Source: Delphinapterus leucas
Lineage: Eukaryota; Chordata; Mammalia; Artiodactyla; Monodontidae
DNA: 64,000 nt
Assembly: GCF_002288925.2 (NCBI RefSeq)
Contig: NW_022098072.1
Coordinates: 25,125,296-25,189,295 of the forward strand
Reading direction: 5' to 3'
The notes under the pieces were generated by a model, which did no database searches, had not been told where the DNA came from, and was given only the letters and a program-made list of their open reading frames with translations. Positions 34,496 to 46,135 of the stretch are shown here, piece by piece (position 1 is the first letter of the stretch; each line of letters starts with the position of its first letter). A program made the translations under genes and the position numbers.

Positions 34496-34739
34496 ACAAT
34501 CCTTATATGACTGAGCTAAGGGAACACAAGTAATATCTGCTGACAATATTCCCCACGTTCCCTGTTTCCTTCTCTAAATCCCAAACAACCACGCACACAC
34601 ACACACACTCCTACAGATATTAAAAGGAAAGTCTTTTTTTTTCATTTTCATTAGCCCCACTTCCTAAATTTTCTTGGCCTTTCCTGATTTCTTACAATAA
34701 AATGTATTAAGAATTGGTCCTGTGTTTTAATCCACCTTG

Positions 34740-35885
34740 GTTTTTCTTAGAGTCATAATTCTGTACCATCAGCACTCCCTGGCTTTCTCCTTATTTCTTT
34801 TCTATCTCAGTCTCCTTTGTGGGTTCCTGCCCAGGGCTCATCCCTTGGTTATGGTATTCCTTGGCATTGTGCCTACTGCTGCTCCCTTAGCCATCACTCC
34901 AGGTAATATCTTCTATTACCATCTACATGCTGGTGACTGCCAATTTATCTGCGGACCAGCTCTCTCCTCTGAGCGCTGGACCCATATAACCAATTGCACT
35001 CCTGGACATCTCCACAGGCACCTCAAACCCTGCATGACCCAAACCACAATCATCATCTCCCCTCTTCAAACCTGCTCTTACTCCTGTATTTCTGATCTCC
35101 AAAAATGGCATCAGCATCAAGCCAATTACCTAGACCAGACCTCTTGACCTAGCTAACTACCAATCATCAATGGCTGTCACGTTTACTTCCTCCATACACC
35201 TCTTTATCTTCTGGTCACTGGGGTAGTTGAGGCAACAGCATCTGTCACATTACTGAAATCCCATTCTAACTGGTCTTCCTACAGATGCGTGGTTTTAAGT
35301 TCTCCGGGTCATTTAATGCTGAAGCCAGAGTGATTTTTCTAAAATATAAATTTGATCATGTCACCCTATGCCTAAAAATCTTTCAATAAATCTCACTGTT
35401 CTTAGAGATAGAGCAAAATTCCTTAATTTCGCTTACAAACTCCTATACAATCTCATCCCTGCCATGTCAGCCCAACCCTAACCTTTCTAGCCCACCTAAA
35501 CATCTTATTACCTCAAATGCTCTCTCTCATTTTCGAGTCCTGGCTTGCGCTTTCCTCGACCTATCACTCTGTCTTCGGAGCCTAGGCCTCGGCTTTGCCC
35601 CAATTCCTGCTCATCTTTCACTGTGGCTCCACCTCCTCCAAGAAGACTTTCCCAGCCCCCTGAGTACAGGTTACATGCCCCTCCTTGGTATTTCCAGAGC
35701 ATATGTGCTCTCCCTTTATCTCATTTGTCGTGCGGTGTTATCCTTGGCTAATTTTTGTTTTGAATTTCGCACTAGCCACTCCCAGGAGGGCAGAGATTTG
35801 ATTTTATTTGAAGCTTAATCCTCAGCACCTGGGCCAATGCCTAGCACATAGTTAGTGCTCAGAAAATATTTGTTGATGAGTGTCT
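34740..35885 (+). repeat. LINE L2, long 3' relic (about 1.15 kb)
   Basis: The longest L2 copy in the window. In order: 'ggacatctccacaggcacct', 'aatcatcatctcccctcttc', 'agccagagtgatttttctaa', 'tttgatcatgtcaccctatg', 'tagcccacctaaac', 'ctccaagaagactttcccag', 'agggcagagatttgatttta' and 'gcctagcacatagttagtgc', ending near 'aaatatttgttgatgag'. Open frames across it (for example 34737-35147, 136 codons) are remnants or chance and do not form an intact L2 reverse transcriptase. Confidence 0.88.
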
Positions 35886-37494
35886 CGCATGATAAATCAC
35901 ATGAAATCACTTTCTCAATGCGAGAGAGATACACTGATGAGGAAAATATTTCTTACCTGTACTTCAAGCCAGAAGTGGGTTTTCCCCTTTCCCAGCCTTA
36001 CTGGTTGTTTCAGTTATCAAGAAGAGGCAACTTTCTTATTAAGTGAGGGAGAGGTAGGAAATGTACAGAGGACCTTGGTATGAATGATTCTAGGGTCCAC
36101 TGAGAGCAGATTCCCCTTCATCATGAGGTCCACACAGAGCAGGAGTCTAGAGTTTGCAGAGTTAATTCCTGCAAAGTTACTTTCTTTGACTTATTGACTG
36201 ATCTGAGATGGAGCCAATAATAAGAACATTCCAAACTTCTGGTGCACTCTGGAAGGCTGCAGATCAGTTTTTCTACGCACATTAAATACATAATAATGGT
36301 CATTCAGATCTCATACTTGGCAGATTTTACATCGAAAGCGGCCTGTTTCTTATGTGACTCTCAGACTACCTGGCACTCCCATTAAATTCAAAGGGACTCT
36401 GGGTTTGACACCTCTCCAAGCAGACACTGAGCAAGGTAAGAAAAGACAAAATATATTCAACGATTTAGTGATTAGTAGCCACATATCAAAGTTAAAGACC
36501 AAGGTACAAAGAAATCCACCATCTTGCCCTGAGTGAGTTACCGAGAATGTTTTTAAGAAGGTGATTAAAACTAAAGGTCAAAAGCAAACAAACAAACAAG
36601 CAAACTACTAAAGCTCTTAGCTGGCAGGGTCTATAAAACCTGTTGACTCCTTTCCAAGAAAATAAGTCTAAATTAGATAATAACTCCAAGAGGCATTTAA
36701 AGGCCACTTTAAGCAGAATGCTCCTGTGAGAAACATGGGGCCTAATTACTGTGTGCTGGGGACACTAGTCAACTTGTAAGAAGGAAAAATGAAGGAAATG
36801 AATAAACAAACACAATTCTTTTGTCTATCCCTGGATGCAATGTATCTTAAACTGCAGTGAGTGGATTCAGCTGGCCTCCTCGGTAAAGGGCTAAAATCCA
36901 CTTCCCATCTTTCTAAGGTGCCATTAACAGCAACCTGGAAAGCTCCTTTATTTATGCCCAATTAAACTGCAAAATGTCAAGCTTGTGAATTTAGAAACTG
37001 ACTATCAACATTTTGCTGCAAGTAGATATTAATTGATATTAAATCACCATGAAAGGCCTATAGATACGCACTGCATGCCAAAGGCTTTCTGACCAAGGAA
37101 AGGTAAGCACGATGAAATAATTAGATGTGATTTTCTATTTCTTTACAAATGTTACTAAATACTTAACTCAGCACCACCTGGGTTCTCTCTTTATGATTAG
37201 TTTACTTGTATTCATTTTGTCTACCTCTCTGTAAGTTGTTTTTTTTAAGCCTTTTAAAATAAAATACAGTATTAAAAATCAACTTCATTTGTTACTGTTT
37301 GCTAATTATAGTATTGATACTTTTTTAGCATTAACTATTAAACTGAAATCTGGATCTGTGACAATACTGAGAAAATTCAGGACTTACAAACACTTCTAAG
37401 AAAGAAGATGGATACCTTGAATTTGAACATGGATTTATCACTATATATTTGAGGGATATATGTAAATTCCAAAGTTATTTAAAATACTCTACAA
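35886..37494. other. unique DNA, no gene seen
   Basis: No recognisable gene or repeat. A short (CAAA)n patch lies at about 36584-36605. Confidence 0.45.
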
Positions 37495-37900
37495 AGTTGT
37501 GGTCATGGAATAGATATATATGCTGCTTCCCTGTATTCCTAACTTTCCTCCCTTGGCACAAAGGAGTATTATTACACTTCCCCACTTCCTTGAAATTAGA
37601 TGTAGCCATGTGACTTCCTTTGGCCAATGAGATATGAGTGTCACTTTCAGGCAGAAGCATTTAATGGCTGGTGTGAGACCCACTAGCATTCTCCTGCCCT
37701 GACTTGGCTACCATGGAAGCAGATGTTAACATGGAAACTAGATGCTGAACCATCACATGGAAGGGAGCTTCCCTGGGGGTCGCCTGTTCATGCAGCAGAC
37801 CTGGCACAAGCAAAAAGAAACTTCTGTCACTCTAAGATTTGGGGTTGTTCACCACAGCATGGCCTAGCCTTTCTAACCAAGACAGAGACACCAAGCCCTA
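37495..37900 (+). mobile_element. old LTR-like relic, family unassigned
   Basis: Blocks such as 'ttgaaattagatgtagccat', 'gtgacttcctttggccaatg', 'agatatgagtgtcactttca' and 'agatttggggttgttcacca' follow the layout of an old mammalian ERVL-type LTR (of the kind with 'gccatgtgactaagttctgg...aaatttggggtttgtttgt'). The subfamily is not assigned and the edges are approximate. Confidence 0.5.
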
Positions 37901-38120
37901 CCATAGCAAGCTCCCTTGATTCCCTAAGCATGTCCCGAAGTACTGTCCATTCTCTCCTTAAATTCACTACTAAACTGAGAAACATACATACTTTTTAGGA
38001 GAACTAATAAGAAAATATTGGGAGCTGGCACCTGGAAAAGCAGTTAATTGGATTGACCATATGTATATAACACAGACAGATAAACACACATATTTATATA
38101 CTGGATTAAATGTCTACTGG

Positions 38121-40303
38121 GAGTAGAGACCTTCAAGATGGCGAAAGGAGTAAGACATGGAGATCACCTTCTTCCCCACAAATGCATCAGAAATACATCT
38201 ACATGTGGAACATACTCCTACAGAACACCTACTGAATGCTGGCAGAAGACCTCAGACTTCCCAAAAGGCAAGAAACTCCCCACATACCTGGGTAGGGCAC
38301 AAGAAAAAAGAAAAAACAAAGACAAAAGAATAGAGATGGGACCTGCATCTCCGGGAGGGAGATGTGAAGGAGGAAAAGTTTCCACACACTAGGAAGCCCC
38401 TTCACTGGCAGAGACAGGGGGTGGCGGAGGGGGGAAGCTTCGGAGCCATGGAGGAGAGCACAGCAACAGGGGTGTAGAGGGCAAAGCAGAGAGATGCCCA
38501 CACAGAGGATCCGTGCCGACCAGCACTCACCAGCCCAAGAGATTTGTCTGCTCACCCATCGGGGCGGGAAGGGGATGGGACCTGAGGCTCGGGATTCGGA
38601 GGTCGGATCCCAGGGAGAGGACTGGGGTTGGCTGCGTGACCACAGCCTGAACGAGGCTAGTGTGCCACAGCTAGCAGGGAGGGAGTCCGGGAAAAAATCT
38701 GGACCTGCCTAAGAGGCAAGAGACCATCGTTCGGGGTGCGCGAAGAGAGGGGATTCAGAGCACCGCCTAAACGAGCTCCAGAGACGGGCACGAGCCACGG
38801 CTATCAGCGCGGACCACAGAAATGGGCATGAGATGCTAAGGCTGCTGCTGCCGCCACCAAGAAACCTGTGTGCAAGCACGGGTCACTCTCCACACCTCCT
38901 CTCCCGGGAGCCTGTGCGGTCCGCCACTGCCAGGGTCCCGTGATCCAGGGACAACTTCCCCAGGGGAACACACGGCACGCCTCAGGCTGTTGCAACATCA
39001 CGCTGGCCTCTGCCGCCACAGGCTCGCTCCACATTCCATACCCCTCCCTCCCCACAGCCTGAGTGAGCCAGAACCCCCTAATCAGCTACTCCTTTAACCT
39101 TGTCCTGTCTGAGTGGGAAGAGATGCCCTCAGGCGACCTACGTGCAGAGGCAGGGCCAAATCCAAAGCTGAACCCCAGGAGCTGTGCAAACAAAGAAGAG
39201 AAAGGGAAATCTCTCCCAGCAGCCTCAGGAGCAGCAGATTAAATCTCTACAATCAACTTGATGTACCCTGCCTCTCTGGAATACCAGAATAAACAACGAA
39301 CCATCCCAAAATTGAGGCAGTGGACTTCAGGAGCAAATGTAGACTTGGGGTTGGCTTTCTGCATCTAATTTGTTTCTGGTTTTACGTTTATCTTAGTTTG
39401 GTACTTAGTGTTTATTATCATTGGTAGACTTGTTTATTGATTTGGTTGCTCTCTTCCTTTTTTATTTTAAATATATACATACATACATATGTATATTTTT
39501 TTCCTTTTTCTCTTTTTGTGGGTGTGGGTGTGTATGTGTATGCTTCTTTGTGTGATTTTGTCAGTATAGCTTTGCTTCTACCATTTGTCCTAGGGTTCTG
39601 TCTGCCTGTTTTTGTTTTTTTTCTTTTAGTATAGTTTTTAGCACTTGTTATCATTGGTGGTTTTGTTTCTTGGTTTGGTTGCTTTCTTCTTTCTTTTCTT
39701 TCCTTAAAAATTTTTTTTATATTTAATAATTTTTTATTGTAATAATTTTACTTTATTTAACTTTTTTTTTTCTTTTTTTCTTTCTTTCTTTTTTTCTCCC
39801 TTTTCTTCTGAGCCATGAGGCTGACAAGGTCATCATGCTCTGGCTGGGTGTCAGGCCCGTGCCTCTGAGGTGAGAGAGCCGAGGTCAGGACACTGCTCCA
39901 CCAGAGACCTCCCGGCTCCAGATAATATCAAACAGCAAAAGCTCTCACAGAGATTTCCATCTAAACACAAAGACCCAGCTCCACTCAATGACCAGCAAGC
40001 TACAGTGCTGGACACCCTATGCCAAACAACTAGCAAGACAAGAACACAACCCCACGCATTAGCAGAGAGGCTGCCTAAAATCATAATAAGGTCACAGACA
40101 CCCCAGACCACATGTGGTCCTGAGCACCAGAAAGACAAGATCCAGCCTCATCCACCAGAACACAGGAAACAGTCCCCTTCACCAGGAGGCCTACACAACC
40201 CACTGAACCAACCTTAGCCACCGAGGGCAGACACCAAAAACAATGGGAACTACGAACCAGCAACCTGCAAAATGGAAACCACAAACACACTAAGTTAAGT
40301 AAA
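38121..40303 (+). promoter_or_regulatory. L1 5' UTR / internal promoter region
   Basis: About 2.2 kb upstream of the ORF1 start. The first 1.1 kb is GC-rich with many CpG sites. A T-rich stretch follows at about 39350-39800, with two related blocks at 39396-39464 and 39628-39700 sharing 'ttatcattggt' and 'tttggttgct'. L1 5' UTRs of this kind carry an internal polymerase II promoter that transcribes the element. Whether this copy retains activity cannot be told from sequence. Open frames within it are not genes. Confidence 0.8.
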
Positions 40304-41196
40304 ATGAGAAGACAGAGAAACACACAGCAGATGAAGGAGCAAGGTAAAAACCCACCAGACCAAATAAATGATGAGGAAATAGGCAGTCTACCTGAAAAAG
40401 AATTCAGAGTAATGGTAGTAAAGATGACCCAAAATCTTGGAAATAGAGTGGAGAAAATACAAGAAACATTTAACAAGGACCTAGAAGAACTAACGAGCAA
40501 ACAAACAATGGTGAACAACATAATAAATGAAATTAAAAATTCTCTAGAAGGAATCAATAGCAGAATAATTGAGGCAGAAGAACGGATAAGTGACCTGGAA
40601 GATAAAATAGTGGAAATAACTACCACAGAGCAGAATAAAGAAAAAAGAATGAAAAGAATTGAGGACACTCTAAGAGACCTGTGGGTCAACATTAAATGCA
40701 CCAACATTTGAACTATAGAGGTCCCAGAAGAAGAAGAGAAAAAGAAAGGGACTGAGAAAATATTTGAAGAGATTATAGTTGAAAACTTCCCTAATATGGG
40801 AGAGGAAATAGTTAATCAAGTCCAGAAAGTGCAGAGAGTCCCATACAGGATAAATCCAAGGAGAAACATGCCAAGACACATATTAATCAAATTATCAAAA
40901 ATTAAATACAAAGAAAAAATATTAAAAACAGCAAGGGAAAAACAACAAATAACACACAAGGGAATCCCCATAAGGGTAACAACTGATCTTCAGCAGAAAC
41001 TCTGCAAGCCAGAAGGGAGTGGCAGGACATATTGAAAGGGATGAAGGAGAAAAACCTACAACCAAGATTACTCTACCCAGCCAGGACCTCATTCAGATTC
41101 GATGGAGAAATTAAAACATTTACAGACAAGCAAAAGCTAAAAGAATTCAGCACCACCAAGCCAGCTTTACAACAAATGCTAAAGGAACTTCTCTAG
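40304..41196 (+). pseudogene. L1 ORF1 (RNA-binding chaperone), broken
   Basis: ORF1 normally encodes a trimeric coiled-coil RNA-binding protein that packages L1 RNA. Here the ATG at 40304 opens a frame of 135 codons, with a heptad-rich coiled coil at roughly residues 45-130 (for example NKDLEEL, SRIIEAEERISDLED). It ends at a TGA at 40709-40711 where the second L1 in this window has CGC, so an arginine codon appears to have mutated to stop. The same frame continues after it (NPRRNMPRHILIKLS), then a one-base loss near 40989 shifts it. The family stop TAG lies at 41194-41196. Restoring the one base gives about 297 codons, a normal ORF1 length. Confidence 0.92.
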
Positions 41197-41254
41197 GCAG
41201 GAAACACAAGAAAAGGAAAACACCTACAATAATAAACCCAAAACAATACAGAAG

Positions 41255-44200
41255 ATGGTAATAGGAACATACATATCAATAACTACCTTAAATGTAAATG
41301 GGTTAAATGCTGCAACCAAAACACATAGACTGGCTGAATGGATACAAAAACAAGACTGATATATATGCTGTCTACAAGAGACCCACTTCAGACCTAGGGA
41401 CACATAGACTGAAAGTGAGAGGATGGAAAAAGATATCCCATGCAAATGGAAACCAAAAGAAAGTTGGAGTAGCAATTCTCATATCAGACAAAATAAATAC
41501 TAAGATAAAGACTATTACAAGAGACAAAGAAGGACACTACATAATGATCAAGGGATCAATCCAAGAAGAAGATATAACAGTTGTAAATATTTATGCACCC
41601 AACTAGGAGCACCTCCATACATAAGGCAAATGCTAGCAGCCATAAAAGGGGAAATCGACAGTAACACAATCATAGTAGTGGACACTAACACCCCACTTTC
41701 ACTAATAGACAGATCTTCCAAAATGAAAATAAATAAGGAAACACAAGCTTTAGATGATACATTAAACAAGATGGCCTTAATTAACATTTATAGGACATTC
41801 CACCCAGAAACAACAGAATACACTATCTTCTTAAGTGCTCATGGAACATTCTCCAGGATAGATCATATCTTGGGTCACAAATCAAGTCTTGGTAAATTTT
41901 AAAAAACTGAAATCATATCAAGTATCTTTTCTGACCACAACACTATGAGACTAGATATCAATTACAGGAAAAAGTCTGTAAAAAATACAAACACATGGAG
42001 GCTAAAAAATACACTACTAAATAACCAAGAGATAACTGAAGAAATCAAAGAGGAAATCAAAAAATACCTAGAAACAAATGACAATGAAAACACAACAACC
42101 AAAAACATATGGGATGAAGCAAAAGCAGTTTAAGAGGGAAGTTTATAGCAATACAATCCTACCTTAAGAAACAAGAAACATCTCAAATAAACAACCTAAC
42201 TTTACACCTAAAGCAATTAGAGAAAAAAGAACCAAAAAAACCCCAAAATTAGAAGAAGTAAAGAAATCATAAAGATCAGATCAGAAATAAATGAAGAAGA
42301 AATGAAGGAAACAACAGCCAAGATCAATAAAACTAAAAGCTGGTTCTTTGAGAAGACAGACAAAATTGATAAACCATTAGCCAGACTCATCAAGAAAAAA
42401 AAGGGAGAAGACTCAAATCACTAGAATTAGAAATGAAAAAGGAGAAGTAACAACTGACACTGCAGAAATACAAAGGATAGTGAGAGATTACTACAAGCAA
42501 CTCTATGCCAATAAAATGGACAACCTAGAAGAAATGGACAAATTCTTAGAAAAGCACAACCTTCTGAGACTGAACCAGGAAGAAATAGAAAATATAAGCA
42601 GACAAATCACAAGCACTGAGATTGAAACAGTGATTAAAAATCTTCCAACAAACAAAAGCCCAGGACCAGATGGCTTCACAGGTGAATTCTATCAAACATT
42701 TAGACAAGAGCTAACACCTATCCTTCTCAAACTCTTCCAAAATATAGCAGATGGAGGAACACTCCCAACCTCATTCTACGAGGCCACCATCACCCTGATT
42801 CCAAAACCTGACAAAGATGTCACAGAGAAAGAAAACTACAGGCCAATATCACTGATGAACACAGATACAAAAATGCTCAACAAAATACTAGCAAACAGAA
42901 TCCAAGAGCACATTAAAAGGACCATACACCATGATCAAGTGTGGCTTATCCCAGGAACGCAAGGATTCTTCAATATACACAAATCTGTCAATGTGATAAA
43001 CCATATTAACAAACTGAAGGAGAGAAACCATATGATCATCTCAATAGACCCAGAAAAAGCTTTCGACAAAATTCAACAGCCATTTATAATAAAAAATCTC
43101 CTGGGCTTCCCTGGTGGCGCAGTGGTTGAGAGTCCGCCTGCCGATGCAGGGGACACGGGTTCGTGCCCCGGTCCGGGAAGATCCCACATGCCATGGAGCG
43201 GCTGGGCCTGTGAGCCATGGCTGCTGAGCCTGCGCGTCTGGAGCCTGTGCTCCGCAACGGGAGAGGCCACAACAGTGAGAGACCTGCGTACCGCAAAAAA
43301 AAAAAAAAAACCTCCAGAAAGTAGGCAGAAGGAACTTACCTGAACATAATAAAGGCCATATGTAACAAACCCACAGCCAACATCGTTCTCAATGGTGAAA
43401 AACTGAAAGCTTTTCTTCTAAATCAGGAACAAGACAAGGTTGTCCATTCTCACCACTATTATTCGACATAGTTTTGGAAGTTTCAGCTACAGCAATCAGA
43501 GAAGAAAAAGAAATAAAAGGAATCCAAATCAGAAAAGAAGAAGTAAAGCTGTCACTGTTTGCAGATGACATACTATATACAGAGAATCCTAAAGATGGTA
43601 TCAGAAAACCACTGGAGCTAATCAATGAATTTGGTAAAGTAGCAGGACACAAAATTAATGCAGAGAAATCTCTTGTATTCCTATACACTAATGATGAAAA
43701 CTCTGAAAGAGAAACTAAGGAAACACTCCCATTTACCATTGCAACAAAAAGAATAAAATACCTAGGAATAAACCTACTTAAGGAAACAAAAGACCTGTAT
43801 GAAGAAAACTATAAGACACTGATGAAAGAAATTAAAGATGATGCAAATAGATGGAAAGATATACCATGTTCCTGGATTGGAAGAATCAACATTGTGAAAA
43901 TGACTATAATACCCAAAGCAATCTACAGAGTCAATGCAATCCCTATCAAACTACCAATGGCATTTTTCACAGAACTAGAACAGAAAATTTCACAATATGT
44001 ATGGAAACACAGAAGACCCCAAAGAGCCAAAGCAATCTTGAGAAAGAAAAATGGAGCTGGAGGAATCAGGCTCCCAGACTTCAGACTATACTACAAAGCT
44101 ACAGTAATCAAGACAGTATGGTTCTGGCACAAAAACAGAAATATAGATCAATGGAACAGTATAGAAATCCCACAGATAATCCTATGCACATATGGTCACC

Positions 44201-45277
44201 TTATTTTTGATAAAGAGGCAAGAATATACAATGGAGAAAAGACAGCCTCTTCAATAAGAGGTGCTGGGAAAGCTGGACAGCCACATGTAAAAGAATGAAA
44301 TTAGAACACTCCCTAACAGCATACACAAAAATAAACGCAAAATGCATTAAAGACCTAAATGTAAGGCCAGACAATGTAAAACTCTTAGAGGAAAACATAG
44401 GAAGAACACTCTATGACAGAAATCACAGCAAGATCCTTTTTGACTCACCTCCTAGAGAAATGGAAATAAAAACAAAAATAAACAAATGGGACCTAATGAA
44501 ACTTCAAAGTTTTTGCACAGCAAAGGAAACCATAAACAAGACGAAAAGACAACCCTCAGAACGGGATAAAGTATTTGCAAATGAAGCAACTGACAAAGGT
44601 TTAATCTCCAAAATTTACAAGCAGCTCATGCAGCTCAATATCAAAAAAACAAACAACCCAATCCTAAAATGGGCAGAAGACCTAAATAGACATTTCTCCA
44701 AAGTAGATATACAGATGGCCAACAAACACATGCAAGGATGCTCAACATCACTAATCATTAGAGGAATGCAAATCAAAACTACAATGAGGTATCACCTCAC
44801 ACCAGTCAGAATGGCCATCATCAAAAACCATACAAACAATAAAGGCTGGAGAGGGTGTGGAGAAAAGGGAACCCTCTTGCACTGTTGGTGGGAATATAAA
44901 TTGATACAGCCACTATGGAGAACAGCATGGAGGTTCGTTAAAAAAACAAAAATAGAACTACTATATGACCCAGCAATCCCACTACTGGGCACATACCCTG
45001 ACAAAACCATACTTCAAAAAGAGTCATGTAACACAATGTTCACTGCAGCTCTGTTTTCAATAGTCAGGACATAGAAGCAACCTAAGTGTCTATCAACAGA
45101 TGAATGGATAAAGAAGATGTGGCACATATATACAATGGAATATTTTCAGCCATAAAAAGAAACGAAACTGAGTTATTTGTATAGAGGTGGGTGGATCTAG
45201 AGTCTGTCATACAGAGTGAAGTAAGTTCGAAAGAGAAAAACAAATACCGTATGCTAAGACATATATATGGAATCTAA
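41255..45277 (+). pseudogene. L1 ORF2 (endonuclease / reverse transcriptase), broken
   Basis: ORF2 encodes an AP-type endonuclease, a reverse transcriptase and a C-terminal cysteine-rich region. The ATG is at 41255. Breaks, by comparison with the minus-strand L1 at 50.7-56.7 kb: TGA at 41357; two-base loss near 41406; one-base loss near 41605; one-base insertion near 41898; frameshift near 42130; others follow. The endonuclease 'GDFN' motif is altered to 'VDTN'. The RT keeps 'SPGPDGF' (about 42657) and 'FADD' (43558-43569), but a SINE lies between the 'AFDKIQ' motif and 'FADD'. The C-terminal frame (44295-45074) has '[11 protein letters not shown]' and ends at a premature TAG. Natural stop TAA at 45275-45277. 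Confidence 0.92.
43103..43310 (+). mobile_element. CHR-type SINE inside L1 ORF2
   Basis: Short-class CHR copy, same strand as the L1. Head 'gggcttccctggtggcgcag', B box 'ggttcgtgccc' at about 43158-43168, body 'gagcggctgggcctgtgagc', A run at 43295-43310. Flanks 'aaaaaatctcc' (left) and 'aaaaaacctcc' (right) suggest a short target duplication with one mismatch. It splits the RT palm and adds about 70 open codons to the L1 frame, giving the hybrid frame at 42480-43343. It must be younger than the L1. Confidence 0.95.
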
Positions 45278-45650
45278 AAAAAAAAAAAAAAAGGTTCTGA
45301 AGAACCTAGGGGCAGTACAGCAATAAAGATGCATATGTAGAGAATGGACTTGAGGACACGGGGAGGGGGAAGGGTAAGCTGGGATGAAGTGAGAGAGTGG
45401 CATGGACATATATACACTACCAAATGTATAATAGATAGCTAGTGGGAAGCAGCTGCAATGCGCAGGGAGATCAGCTCGGTGCTTTGTGACCACCTAGAGG
45501 GGTTGGATAGGGAGCATGGGAGGGAGACTCAAGAGGGAGGGGATACGGGGATATATGTATATGTATAGCTGATTCAATATGTTATAAAGCAGAAACTAAC
45601 CCACCATTGTAAAGCAGTTATACTCCAATAAAGATGTTAAAAAAAAAAAA

Positions 45651-45675
45651 GAAAGAAATCTGCTTATTCATTGCC
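45651..45675 (+). other. candidate 3'-transduced segment of the L1
   Basis: Twenty-five non-L1 bases, from 'gaaagaaatctgc' to 'cattgcc', lie between the L1 A tail (45639-45650) and a second A-rich tail (45676-45696, aaaaaataaataaataaatat), all inside the target duplication. This order is the signature of 3' transduction, where L1 transcription passes its own weak polyadenylation signal and uses one in downstream source DNA. The alternative is tail expansion with later mutation; the mixed non-A sequence argues against it. Confidence 0.72.
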
Positions 45676-45742
45676 AAAAAATAAATAAATAAATATAAAT
45701 GTCTACTGGAATTTTCTTTCCATGAGCCTAAGAGAAATGTGT

Positions 45743-46135
45743 GTTAGTTTCCTATTGCTATTTTAACAGCCATAGCGATGTAACGCAAATTTATTCTTTT
45801 ATAGTTCTGAAGAGCACAAGCCTAAATCGAAGTGTTATCAGGGCCGTGCTCCTTCTGGAGCTTCAGAAGGAATCTGTTTCCTTGTCTTTTTTAGCTTCTA
45901 GTGGCTGCCTGCATTCATTGGCTTGAGGCTTCATCTTCAAGGAGCATCACTCCAACCTTCTTTTCCATCATCACATTTCCTACTATTCACTCTGAACTCC
46001 TGCCCCTGTCTTATAAGGACCCTTGTGATTACATTCGATCTACCAGGATAATCCAGGATAATTGTCCCATCTCAAGATGTTTAACTTAAAAATATCTGCA
46101 AAGACTCTTTTGACATATCAGATACATTCACAGTA
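45743..46135 (-). mobile_element. MLT1-like MaLR solo LTR
   Basis: Read on the + strand: 'ttagtttcctattgctattt', 'tttattcttttatagttctg', 'tatcagggccgtgctccttc', 'ttcattggcttgaggcttca', 'cttataaggacccttgtgat', 'taatccaggataattgtccc' and 'atctgcaaagactcttttga'. This is the reverse layout of the family seen at 26745, with a divergent middle. It begins 34 bp after the right target duplication of the full-length L1. No internal viral sequence is attached. Right edge approximate. Confidence 0.78.

Larger units (their letters stand above)
38121..45696 (+). mobile_element. full-length LINE-1, inactive, with nested SINE and 3' extension
   Basis: A complete L1 by structure: long 5' UTR (38121-40303), ORF1 (40304-41196), short spacer, ORF2 (41255-45277), 3' UTR, first A tail (45639-45650), extra 25 bp and second A-rich tail (45676-45696), bracketed by a perfect 13-bp target duplication. 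Both reading frames carry nonsense and frameshift mutations, and a CHR SINE interrupts the reverse transcriptase region, so it cannot move on its own. The 5' end 'gagtagagaccttcaagatg' fits the expected start of this cetartiodactyl L1 lineage, so the copy is not 5'-truncated. Confidence 0.95.
38108..45709 (+). repeat. target-site duplication around the full-length L1
   Basis: 'aaatgtctactgg' occurs at 38108-38120 and identically at 45697-45709. The left copy directly precedes the L1 5' end. The right copy lies after a second A-rich tail, not after the first one, which defines the true 3' boundary of the inserted DNA. Confidence 0.93.

Noticed and set aside
34737..35147. 136-codon + frame
   Set aside because: Lies in an L2 relic; it does not show reverse transcriptase motifs and is probably a chance frame in decayed LINE sequence.
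39340..39830. T-rich stretch as an independent simple-repeat insertion
   Set aside because: Its place and motifs fit the 5' UTR of the full-length L1 and it lies inside the L1 target duplications.
40081..40707. 208-codon minus-strand frame
   Set aside because: It is the antisense of L1 ORF1, a well-known shadow frame made by its biased codons.
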